Below, one piece after another: positions 27,491 to 34,901 of a stretch of 64,000 bases of DNA. Position numbers and translations under genes: made by a program. A model generated the notes under the pieces. It ran no database searches and was not told the origin of the DNA. It saw only the letters and a list, made by a program, of their open reading frames with translations. Position 1 is the first letter of the stretch, and the number at the start of each line of letters is the position of its first letter. Origin of the DNA: Rubripirellula amarantea. Lineage in GTDB: Bacteria > Planctomycetota > Planctomycetia > Pirellulales > Pirellulaceae. Location of the stretch: the NCBI RefSeq assembly GCF_007859865.1, contig NZ_SJPI01000002.1:186001-250000 (forward strand), read 5' to 3'.

Positions 27491-28318
27491 TCACTCGGCG
27501 GTTTCGGCTTCGTCCGTACGTTTTTCCGGGTTCGGTGAAACCAAGCCCGCTTCGACGGATGCCTTATACATGCGGTCTTCGACTGCCTTGTACTTCGCCA
27601 TTTCCGTTTCACCTGGTGCGACGGCGGCCCACCAGGCGCTTGTTCCAATAACCGCAAGACCCAGACCCAGCGCCACGCAAACTTTGGTCGCTCGTTCTTG
27701 AGCTTTTGGCGAAATCCACAAACCCCACGTGATGCCTGCGGTCCACAAGCCGTTGGCGAGGTGGTAAACGCAGGCCCAAACACCGATCAGGTAGAAAGCT
27801 GGCCAGAAATAACCTTGCATGGCTCCGACCAACGAACTGGCCGCGTTGTATGGCTTGAACTGGCCGAAACCGACCGGCTGGATCATCGACAGCCAAATGT
27901 GGGCGTGAAGCCAACCGTGCAGGTGCAAGATATGAAAGAACAAGTACACCAAGGCGATAAACCCGGTGTAACGCTGCCAAACGTAACGCTTGTTGCTCGT
28001 GAAGGCGTAGCGACTAACATTCGATCGCCCCGTCTTGGCGATCCAAATCCCGATGCCCGCATGGAAAATCAAAGGCAAAAAGATCCCGCCCCATTCGATC
28101 ACCGGAAGTAGTTTGCCGGGACTGTGGATTAAGAACACCGCTCGCTGAAACGTCTCGCTGCCGTTAAGCAGCGACGCGTTGGTGGTCAAGTGAATGACCA
28201 TGTAGAGCCCCAGCGGAACAATTCCCAGCAGCGAGTGAACGCGGCGGATCGCAAACTCGTGCTTGATGAAGATGTTGTCGAAGAAAGTCGTACCAGAATC
28301 CGTTTCAGCCGCACTCAT
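27491..28318 (-). CDS. sdhC: Succinate dehydrogenase cytochrome b558 subunit SdhC
   Basis: A 275-residue membrane anchor with five TM helices of the b558 (type B) class, where one protein replaces SdhC plus SdhD. Candidate haem ligands are His residues in HSLLGIVPLGLYMVIHL (TM1), IFHAGIGIW, HILHLHGW and VYHLANGLW. The C-terminus has a 40-residue Glu/Lys-rich extension (AKYKAVEDRMYKASVEAG) outside the membrane that is not typical of short Bacillus homologues. First gene of the sdhCAB operon. Confidence 0.93.
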   Translation of the reverse strand: MSAAETDSGTTFFDNIFIKHEFAIRRVHSLLGIVPLGLYMVIHLTTNASLLNGSETFQRAVFLIHSPGKLLPVIEWGGIFLPLIFHAGIGIWIAKTGRSNVSRYAFTSNKRYVWQRYTGFIALVYLFFHILHLHGWLHAHIWLSMIQPVGFGQFKPYNAASSLVGAMQGYFWPAFYLIGVWACVYHLANGLWTAGITWGLWISPKAQERATKVCVALGLGLAVIGTSAWWAAVAPGETEMAKYKAVEDRMYKASVEAGLVSPNPEKRTDEAETAE

Positions 28319-28703
28319 GAGCGAACATCACTATCGAAAAAGCGGTTATAGGAAGGTTTGCGCCGTAAGGATGATTCCTCGGCTCAACCAAGGTAATGGA
28401 TCGATTGACTTTATGTTAGTGGAGAGTCGAACGCTCGATCCCTAGAGGTAACCCGCAACGCTTGGCAAAGACACAACGAGAACGCGGTCGCGGCGTCGGT
28501 GCGCCGAGCCATCGCCGTAGCGGCGCAAAGGTTTCCGCCGTAAATCACCAACTGCGGCGCTAGCCGATGTGCAGTGCGATGTGATCCATCGAGCGGCACT
28601 CTACAACCGAGTCAAGAATCACAATGGCGACAATTTGTCGCCATTGCTGATGACGAATCCACCGCTTCGACGAGAACGTTTAGCGTTTGGGCGACGGGAA
28701 CGT
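28319..28703. other. Intergenic region upstream of sdhC
   Basis: 385 bp with no supported gene. It should hold the sdhCAB promoter near 28319-28420, a GC-rich part with short dyads (GCGCCG/CGGCGC near 28500-28530), the 28623-28645 palindrome and the 3' repeat of the next gene. Confidence 0.6.
28623..28645 (-). terminator. 11-bp near-perfect palindrome after the fucose operon
   Basis: AATGGCGACAA and its mirror TTGTCGCCATT separated by one base. It lies 59 bp downstream (minus strand) of the last gene of the fucose cluster and could stop its transcript; there is no T-run. Confidence 0.45.
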
Positions 28704-28718
28704 TTAGCGCTTGGGCGA
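28674..28718. repeat. 24-bp tandem duplication across a stop codon
   Basis: GAACGTTTAGCGTTTGGGCGA (21 bp) recurs 24 bp away at 28698-28718 with one change. The unit includes the last codons (SPKR) and stop of the 28704 gene, so a second SPKR-stop lies just beyond the real stop. Confidence 0.8.
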
Positions 28719-29441
28719 AAGATGAAGCATCCTGAAGTCGCCGACAGCCTTGTTGGCGATCTGTTTGGCCCGGACGGTCACTCGGTAGCGTCCCGGATCG
28801 GCGATCGTAAGTTCACCTACATTCCGCCAAACGAAGTTTTGAAAGTGCCCGGTCTCTTCGACGTTGAATTCCAACGACGAAATTACCTCGCCATCTCGCT
28901 CCACTTCGATCGTTGCCACGCTGCCACCTTGGTCTTTGCCGCAACCTTGTAGCGCACCAACGTTGAACGTGTACGGTTGATCCACATCGATAACCCAGTG
29001 TGCGTAATCGCCCGCTTTCGCCCAGTAACCCACCGTGTTTTTGTGCGGTTGCGGTTCGAAGCGAATCAGTTCGCCATGAACTTCAGCCTGGTCGGCCCGC
29101 ATGGTGATGGTGCCGTCACCCGCCTGCTCGATCGGCGATGGTGACTTAACTTTTTGGTCGAAATGCAACACGATCGACTTCGAGCCTTCGGGATGTTTGT
29201 CCCAACGCACGACCCAAGATTGAGTCTCTGGGTGCACGGTAACCTTCGCGGATTCATTCCCCGACCAATGCGAATCACGAAGCGAAGCGTAGACTCGCGG
29301 GATCTCGATCTCGCCTTTATCAGTCCATTGATCTTGGGTAATCGTCAACGTCTTATCATCGACGGTCAAGTTCGCCTCAGATGCCTGGATCAGTTCGCAC
29401 CCAAGCATCAGAGTTAGGCTAAGCAAAATCAGTCGAGTCAT
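28704..29441 (-). CDS. Secreted protein with CBM-like/fucosidase-associated domain
   Basis: A 245-residue protein with a signal peptide (LILLSLTLMLGCELIQAS; the Cys could also mark a lipobox). The C-terminal 120 residues (GYWAKAGDYAHWVIDVDQPYTF, SVATIEVERDG, GRYRVTVRAKQI; quoted in parts) resemble the beta-sandwich domain that follows the catalytic domain in some GH29 fucosidases and related carbohydrate-binding folds. The gene overlaps the fucosidase gene (ATGA at 29438-29441), so the two are translated together and probably act on the same glycan in the periplasm. Confidence 0.7.
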   Translation of the reverse strand: MTRLILLSLTLMLGCELIQASEANLTVDDKTLTITQDQWTDKGEIEIPRVYASLRDSHWSGNESAKVTVHPETQSWVVRWDKHPEGSKSIVLHFDQKVKSPSPIEQAGDGTITMRADQAEVHGELIRFEPQPHKNTVGYWAKAGDYAHWVIDVDQPYTFNVGALQGCGKDQGGSVATIEVERDGEVISSLEFNVEETGHFQNFVWRNVGELTIADPGRYRVTVRAKQIANKAVGDFRMLHLSPKR

Positions 29442-30931
29442 TTCGTGGTCACCTTGTAAACAATCGCCATGTCATCCGTCTTGGTCTTCGGAGCCGTAAC
29501 GATCAGACCATCGTCTGTTAATTCATACTCAATTTTTTCATCACTGCCCAAAAGTGATACCGATTCAATGTCGCGAGGAGCGTCTTTTTGCGAAGCGGCG
29601 AAACCCTTCAGAACCGACTGGGTCCCTTCGCCCGGCCATCCCAAAGCGAATGCATACACGACATTATCATTTCGAGTGTAGCGAATGTCTTCAGCCGAAT
29701 AAGCGATGTCCGTTGCTTTGCCACCAAAGTGTCCCTTGCCGGCGACCGTCGGTCCATGACCATCGATCACGAAGGGGCGCGTGTTGTAGATAGACTCGCC
29801 GTACTTTTCCAGCCACGCACCTAGTTCCAGTAGCACCTTGCGTTGGTTGTCAGGGATCGTTCCATCGGCCATCGGCGAAAGGTTCAAAATGAGTTGACCG
29901 TTCTTAGTGACAATGTCAATTAACGAATGCAACACGACGTTGGTGGGTTTAATTCTTAGCGAGTCGGTGTAGCACCAACTTCCCATGCTAATTGTGTCGT
30001 CGCTTAGCCATGCAAAATCGGTGATTCCTTCCAATCCGCCTTTCTCGATATCAAGCACGCAGATGTTTTGCGGCATGTCCTGCTGCTTGTAGGTCACCAC
30101 GACTTCTTGGCCGGTTTGTTCGGCGTGGTTGAAATAGTCGGCCAAGAATTGCATGCGATTGGCATCGGGGATTTCGTCGAGCCACGAGTCGAACCAAATC
30201 AGGTCGGGGCTGTATTGGTTTATCACCTCGGACAGTTTGCCATTCCACATCTTCAAGAACTTTTCACGCGGCATGTAACCGTACATGAACGCTCGTTCTT
30301 CGTTTTCAAGTGCTTTTGGGAAGTGATTCTTGGCCCCGTCGAAATGACCTGACCATTTTCCCGGCTGCTTCTCCCAAAGGTTGTTGCGAGCGTGGTGGAA
30401 CGTGGTGACAAACTTCATGCCACGTTTCTTTGCTGCCACTGCCATCTCGCCGGTGATATCGCGTTGGGGGCCTCGGTCCATCGAATTCCAAGGTGTCAGT
30501 TCACTGTCCCACATCGCAAATCCGTCGTGGTGCTCGGAAACGGGACCGACGAACTTGGCTCCCGACTTTTGAAAAAGATCGCACCATTCTTCGGCGTCAA
30601 AGTTCTCCGCCTTGAAATCTTGCACGAAGCGATCGTATCCGTACTGGTCGACCGGCCCGTACTTTTCGACGTGGTGCTTGTGCACCTTGTGTTTGGGGTC
30701 ATGCATGTAACGCGGATACCATTCGCTACCAAAGGCAGGAACCGAGTAAACACCCCAGTGGAAATAGATACCGAACTTGGCGTCCCGGAACCATTCAGGT
30801 GCTGGGTTGTGCTTTTCAAGCGATTCCCAGTTGGCTTGGTAAGGCCCCGTCGCGGTGGCGTTGTCTTGCGCTTCAAGCGAAGGTGTCAAAACGGCAACCG
30901 CGATAGCAGCCACCAGGAACCGAATTTTCAT
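29438..30931 (-). CDS. Alpha-L-fucosidase, GH29
   Basis: Exported glycoside hydrolase (signal MKIRFLVAAIAVAVLTPSLEA) removing terminal L-fucose. From ATG 30931 it has 497 residues; a GTG 12 bp upstream is in frame. GH29 hallmarks: WFRDAKFGIYFHWGVYSVPAF near the start of the barrel, SEHHDGFAMWDSELTPWNS in the middle, and the nucleophile Asp in PDLIWFDSWLDE (residue about 248). Fucose clipped outside would be taken up by the transporter encoded downstream of the start region, within the same cluster. Confidence 0.94.
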   Translation of the reverse strand: MKIRFLVAAIAVAVLTPSLEAQDNATATGPYQANWESLEKHNPAPEWFRDAKFGIYFHWGVYSVPAFGSEWYPRYMHDPKHKVHKHHVEKYGPVDQYGYDRFVQDFKAENFDAEEWCDLFQKSGAKFVGPVSEHHDGFAMWDSELTPWNSMDRGPQRDITGEMAVAAKKRGMKFVTTFHHARNNLWEKQPGKWSGHFDGAKNHFPKALENEERAFMYGYMPREKFLKMWNGKLSEVINQYSPDLIWFDSWLDEIPDANRMQFLADYFNHAEQTGQEVVVTYKQQDMPQNICVLDIEKGGLEGITDFAWLSDDTISMGSWCYTDSLRIKPTNVVLHSLIDIVTKNGQLILNLSPMADGTIPDNQRKVLLELGAWLEKYGESIYNTRPFVIDGHGPTVAGKGHFGGKATDIAYSAEDIRYTRNDNVVYAFALGWPGEGTQSVLKGFAASQKDAPRDIESVSLLGSDEKIEYELTDDGLIVTAPKTKTDDMAIVYKVTTK

Positions 30932-30985
30932 AACGATGTTCACGGGTGAAGATCTTGCGAGTTAAACAGCGATGTAGATAGCGAA

Positions 30986-32518
30986 TTAGACAGAGAGCGT
31001 ACGAGATTCTTTCTCGAATCTCGTGAACGTGCGAAGGCCATAGATAGCGATCATCACGAAGCAGAACGCGGGCAACCAGAACGATGTTCGGATTCCATAC
31101 GCATCGATGAGCCCACCTTGGAACTTCGTTAGCAACGCACCCCCGACAATCGACATGATCAAGAATGCCGATCCAAGTTTGGATTCTTCTTCTTCCATGC
31201 CATGAAGAGCGATGCCGTAGATCGTGGGGAACATCAAAGACATGCAGGACGAAATTCCAATCAAGCTGTAAAGACCGGTGAAGCCGGGAAGCATGATGGC
31301 ACCCACCGTGAATCCAAGAGCACCAAGCGAGAAGAAGCAAAGCATCTTGCCGGGACTGATGTACCGCAGCAGGAATGTGCAGATCCAACGACTGCAAAGA
31401 AAGATCACCATCGCAACAATGTTGTATCCCTGGGCCTGGCCCAAAGTCAGGTCAACTTGCTCCATGCCGTAATGAACAATGAATGTCCAACACATGATTT
31501 GGGCACCGACATAAAAGAGCTGCGCCATCACACCTTCGCGGAAACGCGAACGTGCAAAAATACGTGACGCGATTTCCCAAAACGGAGCGTCCTTTTCCTC
31601 TTGCTTGAACGTCGGCATTTTCGTGAACATGAAAATTGCCAGGAACGCGATCACAATCCCTGCCACGATAATGTACGGTTTCTTGACCGTCCCCAAGTCA
31701 GCGTCTTGCATCGTTTGGAAACCAGCGGGGTCGTTCGCTCGAAACGCCTTTAACGCATTAGGCATGGCGCCGTCGAGTGCTCCCACGGTGTTTTCAAAGT
31801 CGGGGACAGCGTTGTAAACCTTGACTACCGACTCGTCGGCAAGCTGCACGTTGGCAAGTTTGGCACCAGCGGGCAAGCCAGCAAGCTCGACGTCGTCCAT
31901 CACGACCAGGTGCTTGGTGTAACTTTCGTCACCAGAGCCAAGTTTGGTGCGGAAGTCGCCGGTCATCAATTGCGGTGCCAAGACAAGCGTGGCTACCGAC
32001 ATTCCGACAAGCGACCCGATGGGATTAAATGCCTGGGCCAGATTCAAACGCTGTGTCGCGGTCTCGCGAGGTCCCATCGCAAGGATGTACGGGTTGCACG
32101 CCGTTTCAAGAAACGCCAATCCATAAGTCAGGATGTACGAACCGAGTAAGAACAAGCCGAACGAAGCCGACGATGCTGCGGGCACGGCGAACAATGCACC
32201 CAGCGCGTAAAACGCAAAGCCCACCATGATCGCCGCTTTGTACGAAAATTTGCGAATGAAGAAAGCCGCGGGAAGTGCCATGCAAAAGTAGCCCGTGTAA
32301 AAGGCAAACTGCAACCATGACGCTTGTGAGGTCGAGATAATGAATACGTTTTCGTAAACCTTGACCAATGGATTGGTAAAGTCATTGGCAAATCCCCACA
32401 ACGCAAAGCAGCACGTCGTCAAGATGAACGGAAGCAGGTACTGCCTCGGCACAACCGCAGGCCGAACGGCGGAATCCGCAGCGATGGAGTCATTTTCGGA
32501 GATCGCTTCAGTGCTCAT
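30986..32518 (-). CDS. Sugar MFS transporter, FucP-like (L-fucose:H+ symporter)
   Basis: A 12-TM permease of the FucP/GluP group: the family segment FALWGFANDFTNPLVKVYENVF at TM1 (split here as in FucP), TGYFCMALPAAFFIRKF at TM2, GLAFLETACNPYILAMGP and NLAQAFNPIGSLVG. It has an insert of about 75 residues in the loop between TM5 and the central region (THLVVMDDVELAGLPAGAK-like; not in E. coli FucP). From ATG 32518 it has 510 residues; the 26 residues upstream look spurious. Adjacent GH29 gene and sugar dehydrogenase make fucose the likely substrate. Confidence 0.88.
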   Translation of the reverse strand: MSTEAISENDSIAADSAVRPAVVPRQYLLPFILTTCCFALWGFANDFTNPLVKVYENVFIISTSQASWLQFAFYTGYFCMALPAAFFIRKFSYKAAIMVGFAFYALGALFAVPAASSASFGLFLLGSYILTYGLAFLETACNPYILAMGPRETATQRLNLAQAFNPIGSLVGMSVATLVLAPQLMTGDFRTKLGSGDESYTKHLVVMDDVELAGLPAGAKLANVQLADESVVKVYNAVPDFENTVGALDGAMPNALKAFRANDPAGFQTMQDADLGTVKKPYIIVAGIVIAFLAIFMFTKMPTFKQEEKDAPFWEIASRIFARSRFREGVMAQLFYVGAQIMCWTFIVHYGMEQVDLTLGQAQGYNIVAMVIFLCSRWICTFLLRYISPGKMLCFFSLGALGFTVGAIMLPGFTGLYSLIGISSCMSLMFPTIYGIALHGMEEEESKLGSAFLIMSIVGGALLTKFQGGLIDAYGIRTSFWLPAFCFVMIAIYGLRTFTRFEKESRTLSV

Positions 32519-32620
32519 CTTGAAAGTTCCAGGGAGAATCGAAGGGTGCGTCGTAGTGGGGGCGTAAAAATACGTGGTGTCGTAAAGATACGACATGTCG
32601 TAGAGGGTAGCGCTGGTCGA

Positions 32621-33667
32621 TTAGGCGAGCAGCTTGCCGATGATCGAAGGTTCGTCGCGAATGAGTTCTTCTGCGATAAGCGACAACCAAAACTCACGTG
32701 GCAGTTTCGCGTGGACTGCATCAACCATCGACGGCGTACGTCTTGGTTCGGATGAACTCAGGGCAATCGACGTGATCGCATCATGCGCGGTCGCGAATGC
32801 AACGGCCGCCTGAAAGAGGTTGACTTGGTGTTCGTTGCAAATCGAACTGAATCGCGATCGCCAATCTAGCTTGGCGGCGTGGTCCGGGTTGGACGGATCG
32901 ATCGGTTTGTAGTCGCAGAAGTCCCCGCCGACCAAAAAGCCGCCATGCAGGACTGCCGAGTTAACGACCGCAACACCGTTGTCCTTTAGCAATGCGAGAA
33001 AGCGAAGCAACTCCGACGGATGCGACATGATCGTCAACGAGTTGGCGATCATCACCCAATCGAATGCGACGTGTTCGTTCAACTCTTGTACGACTCGCCA
33101 GTCCTTGCATCCGATTCCGACGCCATCAAGATCATGCTCGTCGCGAATTTCCGCGAGAACTTCGTACGCTTCCAGCACATCGGCGAACCGCTTCGCTCGT
33201 TCTTCCTTGTTGCGTGCCGCGGCGAGGTACTCGTCGGGGTCGTGGACCGAAAGAAGGCTCGTTTGGTATCGACCTAGCAATTCATTGCCTTCTTCCCAAC
33301 ATCGACGAATGCCTTGTCCGCTGATGTCCTGAGCCGCATCGTGCTTAAGGTCTTTCCAAACACCGGGCTCAAACGTGGGTTCGGATCCCGTCAGGGGCGT
33401 GCGTCGCCAACCCAATTTGTTGCTGATTATGACATCCGCAGGATCAACTCCAGCGTTTTGCAGTTCTCGGCCGATCACTTCCAATGCTAAGCCAGCGCCG
33501 TACTTCCCAGCGCTATCAATCACAATTGGCGCTTTCATGGATGCCACCCATGACTGCACGATGTCGCGTTTAGTCTCATCGCTGCTTGCGACCAGCATAT
33601 TTCCCAGGCATCCTGACCCAAAAACGAGCGGGGGAAGTGAGAGTCTGGTCCGGGCGGTTGTTTCCAT
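32621..33667 (-). CDS. Aldo/keto reductase, D-threo-aldose/L-fucose dehydrogenase-like
   Basis: A 348-residue AKR fold enzyme. The catalytic tetrad can be placed: Asp and Tyr in VIDSAGKYGAGLALE, Lys in ISNKLGW, His in LLSVHDPDEYL. The sequence resembles NAD(P)-dependent D-threo-aldose 1-dehydrogenases that oxidise L-fucose to L-fuconolactone, the first step of the non-phosphorylating fucose pathway. Downstream enzymes (lactonase, fuconate dehydratase) are not in this window. ATG 33667 chosen over TTG 33673. Probably the first gene of the fucose operon. Confidence 0.85.
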   Translation of the reverse strand: METTARTRLSLPPLVFGSGCLGNMLVASSDETKRDIVQSWVASMKAPIVIDSAGKYGAGLALEVIGRELQNAGVDPADVIISNKLGWRRTPLTGSEPTFEPGVWKDLKHDAAQDISGQGIRRCWEEGNELLGRYQTSLLSVHDPDEYLAAARNKEERAKRFADVLEAYEVLAEIRDEHDLDGVGIGCKDWRVVQELNEHVAFDWVMIANSLTIMSHPSELLRFLALLKDNGVAVVNSAVLHGGFLVGGDFCDYKPIDPSNPDHAAKLDWRSRFSSICNEHQVNLFQAAVAFATAHDAITSIALSSSEPRRTPSMVDAVHAKLPREFWLSLIAEELIRDEPSIIGKLLA

Positions 33668-33805
33668 GAGCAACGTTGTAGGGGTTTTCCCAGGTTACCA
33701 CCCGAAAATGTGGTCTGGAGAGCGATCGAGGGCGTAATGTGAATTGCTAGGGCTGGTTCGTAACCATTAGAATAGCGTCATCAAACGTATCCGGGATAGC
33801 CGGTG

Positions 33806-33833
33806 TTGACAAAAGCATGTCGATTATTAACTT
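33806..33833 (+). promoter_or_regulatory. Candidate promoter giving a leaderless araC mRNA
   Basis: TTGACA (33806-33811), 16-bp spacer, TAACTT (33828-33833). Transcription would start within a few bases of the ATG at 33840, so the message may be leaderless. Evidence is sequence similarity only. Confidence 0.35.
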
Positions 33834-33839
33834 GTGTGT

Positions 33840-34868
33840 ATGTCTACAAGCAACCCTACTCCCGACGACTCCCCGGCCCGCGAACTTTCCGACAAGGACG
33901 AGTCGGTCGACGCCTCGCTTCTTGATGGCGCTTCACTTGATGACGATGCAATTGGCGACGTCGATTTGAGCGATCCTGTTATCGACGATGACACGTCGAC
34001 TCAGCCCGGCGGCGTGTTGCCCGGGTTTGTTTCGATGCAGGTTCAGCGTGCTCGGCGTTTCTTCATGAACCTTAATCCGGATCCGCACGCGCCACTGAGT
34101 GTGGTGTGTGGAGGAGTCGAAGCGGTCAGTCCCGATTACTTCATTTCGCGTGAGGACTTTCCGTACTTCGGAATCGAACTCGTTGTCGAAGGGGAAGGCG
34201 AAGTCACGATCAACGGGGAAACCTATCCTGTGTCGGCGGGATCTGTTTTCTTGTACGGTCCAGGGATCCCGCACCAGATCAAGACTGACAAGAAGAACGT
34301 GTTGCGAAAGTACTTCATCGACTTTGTCGGTTCCGAAGTGACGCAGTTGCTCGCCCCTACGGATTTGAATGATCGCGTGCCGATTCGAATCGCGGCGACT
34401 CACGAGTTGTCAGGGCTGATGGAAATGATCATTCGCGAATCGGTGAATGATTCGAGCAACACGCGAGCCATTTCTGAAACGCTGTTGCGGTTGTTGTTCC
34501 TTAAGATTGAACAACTGCATCACAGCGACGGCGGTGACCGTTCGAAGGCTTACGAGACTTATCAACGAATTCGCGGGCACATCGAAGCGAATTGCTTGAG
34601 CGTTAACACGATCGAAGAGATCGCTCGGCAATGTGAAGTTACCCCCGTTTACTTGTCGCGGTTGTTCAATCGCTTTTCGGAGTGCGGTGCTTACCAGTAC
34701 CTGTTGCGATTGAAGATGAATCACGCCGCTGGATTGTTACTTAACGAAGCAATGCTCGTTCGTGACGTCGCCGAACGTCTAGGGTTCGCTGATCCGTTTC
34801 AGTTTTCAAGAGCGTTCAAACGCGTCTATGGCGTACCGCCAAAGCAGTTAATTAACGCTAGAAAGTAG
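33840..34868 (+). CDS. AraC-family regulator of the fucose cluster
   Basis: A 342-residue activator, divergent from the fucose operon. An acidic N-terminal tail (about 60 residues, Asp-rich) precedes a cupin-like sugar-binding domain (YFGIELVVEGEGEVTINGE, YPVSAGSVFLYGPGIPHQI). The C-terminal 100 residues hold the two HTH motifs: TIEEIARQCEVTPVYLSRLF and LVRDVAERLGFADPFQFSRA, ending KRVYGVPPKQL. It probably binds between 33668 and 33839 and responds to fucose or a derivative (inference). GTG codons at 33834/33836 are alternative starts. Confidence 0.92.
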   Translation: MSTSNPTPDDSPARELSDKDESVDASLLDGASLDDDAIGDVDLSDPVIDDDTSTQPGGVLPGFVSMQVQRARRFFMNLNPDPHAPLSVVCGGVEAVSPDYFISREDFPYFGIELVVEGEGEVTINGETYPVSAGSVFLYGPGIPHQIKTDKKNVLRKYFIDFVGSEVTQLLAPTDLNDRVPIRIAATHELSGLMEMIIRESVNDSSNTRAISETLLRLLFLKIEQLHHSDGGDRSKAYETYQRIRGHIEANCLSVNTIEEIARQCEVTPVYLSRLFNRFSECGAYQYLLRLKMNHAAGLLLNEAMLVRDVAERLGFADPFQFSRAFKRVYGVPPKQLINARK

Positions 34869-34885
34869 AGTGCTGGTAGAGTTTA

Positions 34886-34901
34886 AGTGCGCGTTCGCAC
34901 T
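34886..34901. terminator. 6-bp hairpin between convergent araC and kinase genes
   Basis: AGTGCG-CGTT-CGCACT, overlapping the last bases of the kinase gene and 17 bp after the araC stop. Likely a shared terminator; T-run absent. Confidence 0.45.

Noticed and set aside
28411-28599. 62-codon minus-strand frame upstream of sdhC
   Set aside because: Arg/Ala/Cys-rich, sits in the GC-rich spacer without start context.
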